64,000 nucleotides of DNA from Bacillota bacterium (lineage in GTDB: Bacteria > Bacillota > Clostridia > Lachnospirales > Lachnospiraceae): positions 1-64,000 of the forward strand of contig JAEZNB010000023.1 of assembly GCA_023441965.1 (NCBI GenBank). Direction: 5' to 3'. Both the position numbers and the translations under genes were made by a program. The notes beneath the pieces are model-generated. The model did no database searches. It saw nothing but the letters and a program-made list of their open reading frames with translations, and was not told the DNA's origin. Below, piece by piece: positions 17,021 to 26,723 of this stretch. Within the stretch, counting starts at the first letter, position 1, and each line of letters begins with the position of its first letter.

Positions 17021-19609
17021 TCACCGGCTTACCCTTGCTTCCAGTCCTGTCCTTCCTTCCTCGATCAGAATGGTATCCCCGGGTTCGACCCGATCACCCA
17101 GAATCAGTCTCGCACTTAAGGTTTCCACATGCTTTTGCAGGAAGCGTTTCAGAGGTCTGGCTCCATAGACCGGATCATAAGCACCGGCTACGATATAGTC
17201 TCTGGCTCCCTCACTCAATCGGATGCTGATTTCTCTGTCCGCCAGCCGCTGATTAAGGTCTGCCACCATCAGGTCCACGATACGGTTAATACTGCTTCGG
17301 CTTAAGGGCTTAAATAGAATAATCTCATCCAACCGGTTCAAGAACTCCGGTCGGAAGGCTGCTCTTAACTCCTGCATCACCTGTCTCTCACAAGCCGGGC
17401 TTATGGCTCCGTCCTCGGATACCCCTTCCAGCAGATAACGGGAACCCAGATTAGAGGTGAGGATAATGATTGTATTCTTAAAGTCCACGGTTCTTCCCTG
17501 GGAGTCTGTGATTCTGCCGTCGTCCAATACCTGCAGGAGGACATTGAATACATCGGGATGGGCCTTCTCCACCTCATCAAAGAGAAGCACTGCATAAGGC
17601 TTCCTTCTGACCGCCTCAGTCAGCTGGCCTCCCTCCTCATAGCCCACATATCCCGGAGGTGCACCGATCAGTCTTGCTACCGAGTGCTTCTCCATGTATT
17701 CGCTCATATCAATACGGACCATGTTCTGCTCATTATCAAAGAGGCTCGCTGCCAAGGCCTTCGCCAGCTCAGTTTTACCTACACCGGTCGGACCGAGAAA
17801 GAGGAAGGAACCGATCGGCTTCTTCGGATCCTTAATGCCTGCCTTTGATCTTAGGATAGCATCAGATATCTTTTCCACTGCCTCCTCCTGTCCTACAACT
17901 CTCTTCCGAAGCTCATCACTTAGGTGAAGGGTCTTGTTCCGTTCACTCTCTGTGAGCTTGGTCACAGGAATTCCTGTCCACCTGGAGATTATCTTCGCTA
18001 TCTCCTCCTCACTGACATTCTCATGAACCAGCAGGGTCTCTTCCTTCTTCAGTCTGTCCTCCTCTTCCTGCAGCTGCTTCTGCAGCTCGGGCAGTCTGCC
18101 GTACTTTAGCTCGGCCGCTTTGTTCAGGTCATAATTGCGCTCCGCCAGTTCAATCTTATGATTGAGGGCTTCCAAAGCTTCTCTAAGCTTATGGACCTTC
18201 TCAATGTAGGCCTTCTCATGATCCCATCTGGCTTTTGCTCCGGCAAAGGCCTCCCTAAGCTCTGCCAGCTCTCTCTGAAGCTCTGCCAGACGCTCCATGC
18301 TAAGCCGGTCCTGCTCCTTCTTCAGAGCAGCCTCTTCAATCTCCATCTGTATGATCCGCCGCTGCCTATCGTCCAGCTCCGTAGGCATGGAGTCCAGTTC
18401 CGTCTTAATCAGGGCACAGGCTTCATCCACCAGATCAATCGCCTTATCCGGAAGGAAACGGTCTGAGATATAACGGTTCGCTAAGGTGGCAGCGCTGACC
18501 AGGGCACTGTCCGAGATTTTAACCCCATGGAAGACCTCATACCGCTCCTTAAGCCCTCTTAAGATCGAGATGGTATCCTCCACACTGGGCTCCTCCACCA
18601 GCACCGGCTGGAATCTCCGCTCCAGAGCCGCATCCTTCTCGATATATTTCCGGTATTCATCCAAGGTAGTGGCTCCGATACAGTGGAGCTCACCCCTGGC
18701 CAACATGGGCTTCAGCATATTACCTGCATCCATGGAGCCCTCGGTTTTTCCTGCTCCGACGATGGTATGGAGCTCATCAATGAAGAGAATGATCTCCCCC
18801 TCACTTTTCTTTACCTCTTCCAGAACAGCCTTCAGCCGTTCCTCGAATTCTCCCCGGTACTTGGCCCCGGCCACCAAAGCTCCCATATCCAGGGCAAACA
18901 GCTTCTTGTCCTTCAGAGATTGGGGAACATCCCCCTTGACGATTCTTTGGGCCAATCCCTCTACCACGGCCGTTTTACCCACACCGGGTTCTCCGATCAG
19001 AACCGGATTATTCTTGGTCTTACGGGACAGAATTCGAATCACGTTACGAATCTCTGAGTCCCGTCCGATGACAGGATCCAGCTTCTGATCCTTGGCCCGG
19101 GCTACCAGGTCATAGCCATACTTCTCCAGAGTATCATAGGTCATCTCAGGGTTATCACCGGTCACCCTCTGGTTTCCTCTGACAGACTGCAGTGCCTGTA
19201 AAAAGAGCTCTCTGTTAATTCCGAAGTCAGTAAACAGGGGCATCACATTCTTGCCGGGATTTTTTAGCATGCTTAAGAAGAGATGCTCCACAGACACATA
19301 GGCATCTCCCATCTGCTTAGCCTCATCTTCCGCATTGATCAGCAGCCTGTTCAGGTCATTGCTTATATAGACCTGTCCGCCGCTGACCTTGGGTCTCTTA
19401 CGAAGTAAGCCCTTGACCTGGGCCAAAAACACCTCCGTATTCTTCTCCATCTTATCAAAGAGCTTCTTAATCAGACTGTTCTCCAGGGTGAGCAGACTAT
19501 AAAGCAGGTGCTCCACATCAATTTCCTGATGTCCGTATTCAAATGCCAGCTTCTCACAGTTTTGCACAGCCAGCAGGGAGTTCTGTGTAAATTTACTGAT
19601 ATTCATCAT
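17021..19609 (-). CDS. clpB: ATP-dependent disaggregase ClpB
   Basis: Hsp100 chaperone that, with DnaK, pulls proteins out of aggregates. 862 aa, the usual length. Order: double Clp-N domain (1-150), AAA1 with Walker [10 protein letters not shown] (about 204) and [13 protein letters not shown], a coiled-coil middle domain (about 410-530) that distinguishes ClpB from ClpC, AAA2 with GPTGVGKTE (about 603) and [10 protein letters not shown], and a C-terminal D2-small domain. There is no ClpP-binding loop expected for a disaggregase. Start: two adjacent ATGs (19609, 19606) 4 or 7 nt after GGAGG. I see no clear CIRCE or CtsR box upstream. Confidence 0.97.
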   Translation of the reverse strand: MMNISKFTQNSLLAVQNCEKLAFEYGHQEIDVEHLLYSLLTLENSLIKKLFDKMEKNTEVFLAQVKGLLRKRPKVSGGQVYISNDLNRLLINAEDEAKQMGDAYVSVEHLFLSMLKNPGKNVMPLFTDFGINRELFLQALQSVRGNQRVTGDNPEMTYDTLEKYGYDLVARAKDQKLDPVIGRDSEIRNVIRILSRKTKNNPVLIGEPGVGKTAVVEGLAQRIVKGDVPQSLKDKKLFALDMGALVAGAKYRGEFEERLKAVLEEVKKSEGEIILFIDELHTIVGAGKTEGSMDAGNMLKPMLARGELHCIGATTLDEYRKYIEKDAALERRFQPVLVEEPSVEDTISILRGLKERYEVFHGVKISDSALVSAATLANRYISDRFLPDKAIDLVDEACALIKTELDSMPTELDDRQRRIIQMEIEEAALKKEQDRLSMERLAELQRELAELREAFAGAKARWDHEKAYIEKVHKLREALEALNHKIELAERNYDLNKAAELKYGRLPELQKQLQEEEDRLKKEETLLVHENVSEEEIAKIISRWTGIPVTKLTESERNKTLHLSDELRKRVVGQEEAVEKISDAILRSKAGIKDPKKPIGSFLFLGPTGVGKTELAKALAASLFDNEQNMVRIDMSEYMEKHSVARLIGAPPGYVGYEEGGQLTEAVRRKPYAVLLFDEVEKAHPDVFNVLLQVLDDGRITDSQGRTVDFKNTIIILTSNLGSRYLLEGVSEDGAISPACERQVMQELRAAFRPEFLNRLDEIILFKPLSRSSINRIVDLMVADLNQRLADREISIRLSEGARDYIVAGAYDPVYGARPLKRFLQKHVETLSARLILGDRVEPGDTILIEEGRTGLEARVSR

Positions 19610-19667
19610 CGTTCCTCCTTTGAACGTTACTTTCAGATCATAAGAATTTATGACGCTATTTCTATCT

Positions 19668-19697
19668 GTTATATTACAAATATAACACCAGTATCAA
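19668..19697 (-). promoter_or_regulatory. Candidate promoter of clpB
   Basis: Minus-strand TTGATA (19692-19697), 18-bp spacer, TATAAC (19668-19673), about 60 nt before the start codon. Confidence 0.5.
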
Positions 19698-19724
19698 AAA
19701 AATGCAATAGAAAAATAGACTGAA

Positions 19725-19795
19725 GGGCTGTTTCACTATCAGTTGATAAACAAGAGGCTCCCTCTTGTATCTACATGGTTATAGTAAAACAGCCC
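19725..19795. repeat. 71-bp palindromic element with nested hairpin
   Basis: Outer arms GGGCTGTTTCACTAT (19725-19739) and ATAGTAAAACAGCCC (19781-19795), one mismatch. The centre has a second hairpin ACAAGAGG / CCTCTTGT (19750-19757 / 19761-19768). There is no U tract. A lone half-copy occurs at 10139-10153, which suggests a dispersed MITE- or REP-like repeat rather than a local terminator. Confidence 0.65.
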
Positions 19796-19837
19796 TAGGG
19801 TATCCATATGACAGATGTAACACTTAACAATTCTATC

Positions 19838-21391
19838 CTAGTATAATCCGAAAAGTCTCAATAGCCTTTGCCAGAAGTTTAATTTTTTAGGCTTTTCAGC
19901 CACAATAACAGGCTCTGCCGCTTGAATGGCTTCCGTTTTCATGACAAATTGAACCGTCGATACCTCTGTGTTCTTTTCCGAAACAAAGGACTTAACCTGG
20001 GAAGAATTGCCGGAGATTCGATTCAGTATTCCCTGAATCTGATTCTCTAGCTCTGTATCAAAGCCGGTGCTTCCTTCCTGCAGCTTCGCAGTTCCTTCCT
20101 TATAGGCTGCCAGACCGTCCCGCAGCTTAGCCATGGCAGTATTCAGGGTGACAGCAGCATCATAAAGCTCCTTGGCTGAAGAAGCAAGCATCCCTGTAGC
20201 AGCTTTCAGCTCTGTGACCCCATCCTCTAAATTCGTGGCACCTGTCTCCAACTGGGAGACTGCCTCCGTATAAGCCTTTAATCCTTCGGTAAACTCTATT
20301 ACTCCATCCAACTGGGCTTTGACAGCAGCCAGGTCCGGGATAGCGGACAGAAGCTGTCCGTAGTTCTGCGGCGTCAGGGCAGGGAGTCCTAAGCCCATGG
20401 TAGCCAGCTGGGCATTCACCCCATCGAAGGCCGCCTGCCTTATGGACATAGCTCCACCCACCAGGGCCGGATTCTGTTTGGTAAGCTCCCTAAGACCGGA
20501 GCTTAAGGCCGCAGCCCCTTCCTCCAAGGCTCCCATCCCGGTATCCAGCTCCGAAAGCCCATTCTTAAATTCCTTCAAGCCCTCCACATAGGCGGTCATG
20601 CCCTCAGACAGCTCCTTTACGCCGGATAACAGCTCCCCTGCACCGGAGTCAAGCTCCTTCAGGGCATCTGCCAGCCGGGAGATCTGTTCTGTTAACTGAG
20701 GCTCATCCACCTCAAGTCCAAGGTTTAAGCGGATCGCATTGATACTGACCGGTTCCAGCTTAAAGTCCCTTACATCGGCAGAAACCTGAAGCTCTGCTCC
20801 CTGACCGGGAAGAACCGTAAAGTTCAGCTGCTTGTTCCTGCCGGCCAACCCTAGGGTCGCCCCCTCAGCCCTGATGTTCTCGCAGAGCTTTGTATCCAGG
20901 GTAATTGAGACCTGTAAGGCATAATTGTCATAGAAGCTAGGATTACTCCCTTTATTTTCTTTGATTGATAGCTCAAGCTGAAACTCCCCGCTTTTCCCGG
21001 CCAACTCCGGCCCGGTAAGCTCTGTTCCGTCTAAGAAATACCTGACGGAGATATCCCAGGGCAGCTCCTTGGTCTCCAGGGTCCCTTGATAGTAGAGCTT
21101 ATCAGCCGTCGTTGTCCCCTGTATCAGGTCTTCTTCTCTGGACAAGGGCTCCGTAGAGGCCATATTCCGTATCTCGCTATAGCTGCCGTAATCCCTTATT
21201 TCCTTTCCCTCCAGGATATTCACCACATAGATGCTTTTAACACTACCGTCATAGCTTAGCAGTCCATAAACCACCTCCTCCTTGGGGGATGGTGCAGCTT
21301 TAGCTGTTACGGTTCCTACGGGGAGCAAGAGGGTTATGACAGCGGTTATGGCTGTGATGGTCTTAAGGAAGCGATTTGCTGTTTTTATCAA
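19838..21391 (-). CDS. Exported heptad-repeat protein partnered with MMPL exporter (YhgE-like repeats)
   Basis: A 517-aa protein with signal peptide (about 8-33), a folded region (35-230) and then long runs of the pattern LxxGxxxLxxG, for example SGAGELLSGVKELSEG and GMGALEEGAAALSSGL (about 245-440). These are the Leu/Gly heptads seen in YhgE/Pip proteins. The C-terminus is NFWQRLLRLFGLY, an amphipathic end. The start is TTG 21391 behind AAGGGAGG. It follows the MMPL gene by 58 nt in the same operon and probably acts outside the membrane with that transporter (inference). Confidence 0.75.
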   Translation of the reverse strand: MIKTANRFLKTITAITAVITLLLPVGTVTAKAAPSPKEEVVYGLLSYDGSVKSIYVVNILEGKEIRDYGSYSEIRNMASTEPLSREEDLIQGTTTADKLYYQGTLETKELPWDISVRYFLDGTELTGPELAGKSGEFQLELSIKENKGSNPSFYDNYALQVSITLDTKLCENIRAEGATLGLAGRNKQLNFTVLPGQGAELQVSADVRDFKLEPVSINAIRLNLGLEVDEPQLTEQISRLADALKELDSGAGELLSGVKELSEGMTAYVEGLKEFKNGLSELDTGMGALEEGAAALSSGLRELTKQNPALVGGAMSIRQAAFDGVNAQLATMGLGLPALTPQNYGQLLSAIPDLAAVKAQLDGVIEFTEGLKAYTEAVSQLETGATNLEDGVTELKAATGMLASSAKELYDAAVTLNTAMAKLRDGLAAYKEGTAKLQEGSTGFDTELENQIQGILNRISGNSSQVKSFVSEKNTEVSTVQFVMKTEAIQAAEPVIVAEKPKKLNFWQRLLRLFGLY

Positions 21392-21449
21392 AGTATATTC
21401 CTCCCTTCATGATGCTGATTTTTCAACTATATTATGAGAAACGACAAGC

Positions 21450-23531
21450 TTATCTCTTATTATGTTTAGAATGCCCGACATGGAAGCCATGGCTTAAGGT
21501 CGTCTTCCGGATCACCCTGTCAAAGGTTAAGAGCAAGGCGGGAAGCACGCATACTACCATGAGGAAGGAGAAGCCGGTACCCCTTCCCAGAAGAACTCCC
21601 AGCTCGGAGATAATCGGGTTCGTCGAGGTGGCTGCCAGAATAAAGCCTGCCAGGGACAGGGTAGCAGCCGAAATCAGCAGGGCCTCCAGATTGCTCCCAA
21701 GGGCTGTTAACATGGCTTCCTTTTTCGGCAGCTCCCTTCTATGCTGTAAGTAACGGTTCGTCAGCAGAATGGCATAGTCTACCGTAGCACCCAGCTGAAC
21801 CGTACTGATAACCAGATATCCGATAAAATTAAGGGGCCTATCACCAAAATAGGCAAAGGACAAATTAATCCATATCGCAGTCTCAATGGTAAATACCAGG
21901 AAAAGGGGAAGCGACAGGGACCGGAAGGATATAAAAAGCACCAGGAAGATGCCGGCGATTGCTACCAGGTTCACGATACTCGTATCCCTGTCAATCACAT
22001 TTCTCATATCATATAAGGTTGCACTTTGGCCGGCCAGATAGTAGCTGTCATAGTACCGTCCGGCTGTATCCAGGATAGCTTCCACCGTCTGAAAGGCTTC
22101 ATCTCCTTCTTCCTCCATGGAAGTCGCAATCACAATTCTTGCGTAATGTTCTGAGTAGAACTGACTGACTGCCTCCTCCGGTACATATTCCGGGGGAAGC
22201 TCAGCACCTACTGCGGTCACATAAGCTGTAACCCCGCTGATTTGCGGCAGCCCTGTCAAAGCATCACAGAGAGCGGTTTCCTTGCCCGGAGCCCCCTTCG
22301 GGATCAGCAACGCCAGGGTATTCTCCTTACCAAAGACCTCTTCTATCCGGGCAGCATCCTCCCCGGCCTGCGAGGCTTTGGTTATGCTGCCTAAGCCATA
22401 TAGGAAGCCACTTTTGGCCTGGGCCAGGAAACATGGAACAACCAAGATGACAGCAAGAAGAAGAAAGGGTATTCTGACCTTCATCAGAAAACGTCCAGCC
22501 CTCTGAAAGCCCGGAAGAAGTCTTCTGTGTTTATATTTCTCTATCAATCTGTAACAAAGTAGAGTAAGGGCCGGTAAAAACACCATAACCGATATAAAGC
22601 TAAAGAGAATACCCTTCACCAGGTTAAAGCCCATATCTGATCCAATTCCGAAGCGCATGGCGATTAAGGCCAGAAAACCGATCACTGTTGTTGCAGCACT
22701 GGCTGATACGGCTAAGATCGCATTTTTCATTGCAAGCCTCATCGCTTCCACCGGCTTATGGTCCGTACTTAGCTCACGGAAGCTGTGGAGGAGAAAAATC
22801 GCATAGTCCAGGGATACTGCCAGCTGAAGCACCGGGCTTACGGTCTGAGTGATAAAGGAGATCTGGGGAACGAAGGCATTGGTACCCATATTCATGATAA
22901 CCGCTATGCCAATGGTGAGCAGATACAGCAGAGGTTCCATCCAGGAGGCTGTAGCCAGAAGCAGAATCAGGATAATCACCGGAACCAGGATCACCATGGC
23001 ATTCCTTACCTCAGAGGTTGACATCTCCTGGGACATGGCCGTGTCGACCGCATGCCCCGCAACTGCATTCCTGTCCCCGATCACCTCCCGGATGGAAGCT
23101 ACCGTACTTTCTTCCCTGCCGTCTTCTATGACCAGTAGAAAGAGCGCATTGCGGTCATGGTAGTAGGCCTTCAGCAGAGTAGGATCAAGGAACTCAAGAG
23201 GAGTGGCACTTAAGGTCTCCATACCGACCATTTCGTCCAGCCAGGTCACTGAAGCTACTCCCTCCGTCTCTGCCAGCTTCTCTTTGTACTCCAAGGCCTC
23301 CGCTACACTGATATCCGCAATCATGGCCCTGGCGTTCGGCAGCTTGCCGCCAAACTCCTCTTCCATGATCCGAATCGCATTCGTAGACTGTGCAGCCTTG
23401 GGCAAATAATCCACCAGATTATAGTTCACGGTTACCAGCAGGGATAAAACAAGGCTAAGGACAGTCAGAACCGAGAAGACTATTACAACGCTTTTTCTGT
23501 ATTTGGTTACCACATGAGTAAAGCCATTCAC
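21450..23531 (-). CDS. MMPL/RND-superfamily membrane transporter
   Basis: A 693-aa protein with about 12 membrane helices in two halves. Each half has one helix, an extracytoplasmic domain (about 35-165 and 375-505), and a five-helix sterol-sensing-like cluster. Motifs such as SLDYAIFLLHSFRE and ATVDYAILLTNRYLQ (with membrane-embedded Asp-Tyr for proton relay) are typical of MMPL exporters of lipids or drugs. The start is GTG 23531 with AGGAGG 7 nt upstream. It is divergent from a TetR regulator, which probably represses it. Substrate unknown. Confidence 0.9.
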   Translation of the reverse strand: MNGFTHVVTKYRKSVVIVFSVLTVLSLVLSLLVTVNYNLVDYLPKAAQSTNAIRIMEEEFGGKLPNARAMIADISVAEALEYKEKLAETEGVASVTWLDEMVGMETLSATPLEFLDPTLLKAYYHDRNALFLLVIEDGREESTVASIREVIGDRNAVAGHAVDTAMSQEMSTSEVRNAMVILVPVIILILLLATASWMEPLLYLLTIGIAVIMNMGTNAFVPQISFITQTVSPVLQLAVSLDYAIFLLHSFRELSTDHKPVEAMRLAMKNAILAVSASAATTVIGFLALIAMRFGIGSDMGFNLVKGILFSFISVMVFLPALTLLCYRLIEKYKHRRLLPGFQRAGRFLMKVRIPFLLLAVILVVPCFLAQAKSGFLYGLGSITKASQAGEDAARIEEVFGKENTLALLIPKGAPGKETALCDALTGLPQISGVTAYVTAVGAELPPEYVPEEAVSQFYSEHYARIVIATSMEEEGDEAFQTVEAILDTAGRYYDSYYLAGQSATLYDMRNVIDRDTSIVNLVAIAGIFLVLFISFRSLSLPLFLVFTIETAIWINLSFAYFGDRPLNFIGYLVISTVQLGATVDYAILLTNRYLQHRRELPKKEAMLTALGSNLEALLISAATLSLAGFILAATSTNPIISELGVLLGRGTGFSFLMVVCVLPALLLTFDRVIRKTTLSHGFHVGHSKHNKR

Positions 23532-23547
23532 TTTTTTGCCTCCTGAT

Positions 23548-23677
23548 TATGCTAAACATAATGTTGAATATATTTCACTTATATTATATAATAACATCAA
23601 GCTAGCAAGTCAACAGACAGATATTTAGCATATGTATGTTGTTAAACAGATAAAAATAATCTGTTGTATATTCAACA
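23548..23677. promoter_or_regulatory. Candidate TetR operators between MMPL operon and its regulator
   Basis: Two repeated elements occur in the divergent region. TATGCTAAA (23548-23556) is repeated inverted as TTTAGCATA (23624-23632). TGTTGAATATA (23562-23572) is repeated inverted at 23667-23677, where it forms the palindrome TGTTGTATATTCAACA (23662-23677) just before the regulator's ribosome site. Confidence 0.5.
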
Positions 23678-23699
23678 AAAAAAGCAGGAGGGCCTTCCA

Positions 23700-24284
23700 A
23701 TGAAAAGTGAAAAGAATGACCGCCGTGTCCGCTATACGAAGATGGTCCTGAAGGAAAGCTTCATCAAGCTCCTGGAAAGGAAGAATATCTCTCAGATTAC
23801 GGTCAAGGAAATCTGTGAGGATGCCGACATTAACCGGGCCACCTTTTATGCCCATTATACCGATCCCTATGATCTGCTTCGTAAAATAGAAAATGAGCTG
23901 ATTGATAATGTAAGTGCTTACCTTGCAGATTATATGCAGAATAAGACCGATATAAACATCGTGGAGATTGTCGGGAAAATTTTGGAGTATATTAAGGAGA
24001 ATGCCCAGCTTTGTAAGCTGCTGCTTAGCGAGCGGGGAGACTTTAATTTCCAGAAGAGGGTCATGATGCTGATATATGATAAGAATGTCCGGGATCTGAC
24101 CAATGGGACAGGTATCTCAAAGGAGGATGCCGAGTACCTGAACTCCTTTACCATCTCCGGATGTGTCGGTGTGATACAGAAATGGCTTCATGAGGGCATG
24201 CAGAAATCAACCGCAGCCATGGCAGAGCTGATGGTGGCAATCTCCACCGGGATGCCTGCCATCTATCCCAGAAGAAATCGCTAA
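23700..24284 (+). CDS. TetR-family transcriptional regulator
   Basis: A 194-aa repressor-type protein. The N-terminal helix-turn-helix is ITVKEICEDADINRATFYAHY (about 31-51), the TetR signature; the C-terminal region is a helical ligand domain of the TetR_C type often seen in Clostridia regulators. The frame opens at 23664, but ATG 23700 is preceded by AGGAGGG. Divergent from the MMPL operon, with candidate palindromic operators between, it probably controls that exporter (inference). A strong terminator follows. Confidence 0.9.
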   Translation: MKSEKNDRRVRYTKMVLKESFIKLLERKNISQITVKEICEDADINRATFYAHYTDPYDLLRKIENELIDNVSAYLADYMQNKTDINIVEIVGKILEYIKENAQLCKLLLSERGDFNFQKRVMMLIYDKNVRDLTNGTGISKEDAEYLNSFTISGCVGVIQKWLHEGMQKSTAAMAELMVAISTGMPAIYPRRNR

Positions 24285-24408
24285 GGCGAAGCACCCCTCC
24301 TGATTCCTTTGTGATTTACCCGCCTCCAGCCTGCATAAAATCACAGGTCCTTGCTTCAATCCGACCCGGTACATAGCTGTATTTTTTCAACGCCATCACC
24401 TTTATTAT

Positions 24409-24447
24409 GACAGATCCCAGGAGAAGCTCACGGGATCTGTCTTTTTT
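24409..24447 (+). terminator. Terminator of tetR-type gene
   Basis: ACAGATCCC (24410-24418) pairs with GGGATCTGT (24432-24440), followed by CTTTTTT. Confidence 0.88.
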
Positions 24448-24450
24448 GGG

Positions 24451-24663
24451 TTATCTTGTTTGCCTCATTCGTTCCACACATCTCTCAATATCACTGATTG
24501 ATCTGAAATCATCCGTATTTTTTAATATATAATCCCTTGTATCAGAATCAAAGGAGGACAGATAATTATCCCTGTCAGCAATCGTAGGAAAGATGCCCGG
24601 TATCAGAGAATTCATGACAAGCGGTGTCTGCAGCGGGTTTTGTCCGTAATAATTCAAATCCAT
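24451..24663 (-). CDS. Small hypothetical protein (70 aa)
   Basis: A 70-aa soluble protein starting MDLNYYGQNPLQTP with a GIFPTIADRDNYLSSFDSDT centre and a basic-acidic C-terminus (DIERCVERMRQTR). CGGAGGTGAT lies 4-5 nt before ATG, so translation is likely. It is not a recognised family. It converges on the TetR-type gene and is divergent from the zinc-ribbon gene. Confidence 0.6.
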   Translation of the reverse strand: MDLNYYGQNPLQTPLVMNSLIPGIFPTIADRDNYLSSFDSDTRDYILKNTDDFRSISDIERCVERMRQTR

Positions 24664-24733
24664 TCTATCACCTCCGTATTCTTAGTTTCTGCTCTTATTC
24701 CCGATAAAATACGATGAATATCCGCTTTGTGCA

Positions 24734-24762
24734 TTGTAATATGAAAATAAATTCAGTATAAT
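24734..24762 (+). promoter_or_regulatory. Promoter of the 24883 zinc-ribbon operon
   Basis: TTGTAA (24734-24739), 17-bp spacer, TATAAT (24757-24762). The leader of about 115 nt contains two GGGATAAA copies. Confidence 0.65.
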
Positions 24763-24882
24763 GAAGCTTAAAAGAATCCGGGATAAAATAACCAATTTGG
24801 GATAAACTCAACCATGGGCTGATTCTAATTAGTATGACTGAACAAGGAATCATCCTAACGATCAAATAGGAGGATCTGCTTC

Positions 24883-25137
24883 ATGGAAAAAAGAGTTTAT
24901 ATGTGTCCCATATGCAAAGGAAGGAACTTGGTTTTACGGCATGAAGCCAGCTATGTCTACTCATATGTTGTGGATGCTGATATGCCCGGATTACAGAATA
25001 CGGAGGAGTTTTTGTCTTATCTGTATGATAAGCGGGAACAGACCTCTTCACGAAACTATATTGAATGCAAGACCTGTGGCACCCAATATCCTTATCAGCT
25101 CCTGAATGAAGCCTTACTTCAGGATGCGGACGGTTAG
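24883..25137 (+). CDS. Small zinc-ribbon protein
   Basis: An 84-aa protein with two CxxC pairs: CPICKGRN (about 9-16) and CKTCGTQYPY (about 65-74), giving one four-Cys zinc site. The intervening segment is acidic and Tyr-rich. ATG follows AGGAGG by 8-9 nt. It begins a four-gene unit with the 25165 gene and azlCD. Function unknown; nucleic-acid or protein binding is possible. Confidence 0.7.
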   Translation: MEKRVYMCPICKGRNLVLRHEASYVYSYVVDADMPGLQNTEEFLSYLYDKREQTSSRNYIECKTCGTQYPYQLLNEALLQDADG

Positions 25138-25164
25138 GAAGGTTCCCGGACCTGCAAAGAAAGG

Positions 25165-25590
25165 ATGATTCGATTGTCAGAGAAAAAGAAGATGCAACCC
25201 CCATCCAAGCCGGCGAAGGAATACCTGGACCTCTTGTATATGACTGCCTCTGTGGTGAATGCGAAGGATATCGCCGGTCTGCTTCAGAAGCAAAGGGATC
25301 TGAGAATAGAGCTATGGCCTGAAATGAATGTATTGGAGCTGGAGCTTTCCAACCGGAATATCGTTGACTTTGAGCCTCTTGAGGTTGACTTTAAGGATCC
25401 CTCCGACCTTGCCTTCGTTAAGAACCGCGGAATCAAAACGATTTTCTGCCTTAATCCGGCTGCCGAGGATCTGGACCGGGTAAAGGGCATCTTTGAACAG
25501 ATTATCGAGCAGTTTTCGGGCTTTTTATGTACGGACAGCGCAGATTTTCAGCCCATTCATGTGGGCTCTGCTGACATCCCCTCCAAGTAG
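25165..25590 (+). CDS. Hypothetical protein
   Basis: A 141-aa soluble protein of mixed helix and strand, with NVLELELSNRNIVDFEPLEVDFKDP and GIKTIFCLNPAAEDLDRVKGIFEQI. No signal peptide or known motif. The start is uncertain: ATG 25165 lies directly on the AAAGG site, while TTG 25174 has better spacing. It is 27 nt downstream of the zinc-ribbon gene and 33 nt upstream of azlC, so co-transcription is likely. Confidence 0.6.
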   Translation: MIRLSEKKKMQPPSKPAKEYLDLLYMTASVVNAKDIAGLLQKQRDLRIELWPEMNVLELELSNRNIVDFEPLEVDFKDPSDLAFVKNRGIKTIFCLNPAAEDLDRVKGIFEQIIEQFSGFLCTDSADFQPIHVGSADIPSK

Positions 25591-25623
25591 CATACAGCAA
25601 TCTACCAGTACAAAGGAGTACTT

Positions 25624-26322
25624 ATGATGACCACACAAAAAGCAGCCCTCAGGGCTGCTCTTCCTCATACCATACCGGTTTTTACCGGCTTTATTGTCCT
25701 CGGTTCCGCCTATGGTATCCTGATGGACAGTAAGGGCTTTTCCTTACTCTGGATACTCTTTACTTCCGGCTTCATCTATGCCGGTTCCATGCAGTTTTTT
25801 GCTGTAGCCTTGTTATCAGCGGGCTTCCATCCGCTAAACGCTCTCCTCATGACCCTGATGGTGAATGCCAGGCATCTGTTTTATGGCCTCTCCATGCTGG
25901 AGAATTACCGGGGCTTAGGCAGGTTAAAGCCCTACCTGATTTTCTCCCTGACGGATGAAACCTTCTCCCTGGTATGCAGTGCAAAGGCTCCGGAGGGTGT
26001 AGACCGCAAGTGGTTCTTTTTCTTCCTGTCCGCCCTAAATCAGCTTTACTGGATTATGGGCTCCATGCTCGGAGGTATCCTGGGAAGCATGATCCAATTT
26101 AATACCAAGGGAATTGAGTTCGTTCTGACAGCCCTCTTTGTGGTAATCTTTCTCGATCAATGGAAGACGGCCCAGAACCATCTGCCTGCCCTCCTCGGAG
26201 TCACCGGAGCCATTCTATGCAGACTGATTTTCGGTGCAGCCAACTTCATCCTGCCCACCATGCTGTTTATTCTGCTGGGCCTGACTATACTGAAACGGCC
26301 TCTGGAAGGGAGGAGAAGCTGA
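25624..26322 (+). CDS. azlC: Branched-chain amino acid exporter, AzlC subunit
   Basis: A 232-aa membrane protein with about seven helices. Family features: FTGFIVLGSAYGILMDSKG (about 18-36), FIYAGSMQFFAVALLSAG (about 50-67), and MVNARHLFYGLSML (about 80). AzlC with AzlD exports branched-chain amino acids such as leucine analogues. AAGGAG precedes the ATG. Its TGA overlaps the azlD ATG (TGATG), so the two are translationally coupled. Confidence 0.92.
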   Translation: MMTTQKAALRAALPHTIPVFTGFIVLGSAYGILMDSKGFSLLWILFTSGFIYAGSMQFFAVALLSAGFHPLNALLMTLMVNARHLFYGLSMLENYRGLGRLKPYLIFSLTDETFSLVCSAKAPEGVDRKWFFFFLSALNQLYWIMGSMLGGILGSMIQFNTKGIEFVLTALFVVIFLDQWKTAQNHLPALLGVTGAILCRLIFGAANFILPTMLFILLGLTILKRPLEGRRS

Positions 26323-26657
26323 TGGGTTATTCTACGGCACAGTTATTCCTCTTCTTCGGCCTGATTATCCTGGGAACTGTGATCACCCGGGCCTTACCCT
26401 TCCTCCTGTTTCCGGAGAAGAGAAGGATCCCAAAGTACATAAGGTATCTGGCTGATGTTCTTCCCTATACGGTGATCGGTATGCTGGTGGTCTATTGTCT
26501 GAAGGACATCTCCTTCACCGCAGGAGCCCATGGGCTTCCGGAGCTGATCAGCATCGCAGTCATCGTAGTTCTTCATCTCTGGAGGAAGAACACGCTGCTT
26601 AGCATTGGCTGCGGTTCCCTGCTCTATATGGCGCTGGTACAATATATCTTCGTATAA
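26322..26657 (+). CDS. azlD: Branched-chain amino acid exporter, AzlD subunit
   Basis: A 111-aa membrane protein with three to four helices and the AzlD signature ITRALPFLLFP (about 20-30) followed by RYLADVLPYTVIGMLVVY. The open frame runs further upstream, but ATG 26322 overlaps the azlC stop and has GGGAGGAG about 8 nt upstream. It forms the export complex with AzlC. Confidence 0.9.
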   Translation: MGYSTAQLFLFFGLIILGTVITRALPFLLFPEKRRIPKYIRYLADVLPYTVIGMLVVYCLKDISFTAGAHGLPELISIAVIVVLHLWRKNTLLSIGCGSLLYMALVQYIFV

Positions 26658-26670
26658 TCTGCTTCAAGTA

Positions 26671-26700
26671 ACAGGAGGAACCGAAACCGGTTCCTCCTGT
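26671..26700 (+). terminator. Hairpin after azlD
   Basis: Perfect 12-bp stem ACAGGAGGAACC / GGTTCCTCCTGT with a six-base loop, 14 nt after the azlD stop. The U tract is weak (GTTATAG), so termination efficiency is uncertain. Confidence 0.65.
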
Positions 26701-26723
26701 GTTATAGTGAGCTTTCTATTCCA

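Noticed and set aside
18486..19088. 200-codon plus-strand frame opposite clpB
   Set aside because: Antisense shadow of the highly conserved ClpB AAA1 region.
19610..19700. CIRCE or CtsR operator upstream of clpB
   Set aside because: Neither the CIRCE inverted repeat nor tandem GGTCAAA heptads can be found.
24690..24882. tRNA or riboswitch in the leader of the zinc-ribbon gene
   Set aside because: Only a promoter and two short GGGATAAA repeats are visible; no cloverleaf or aptamer fold.
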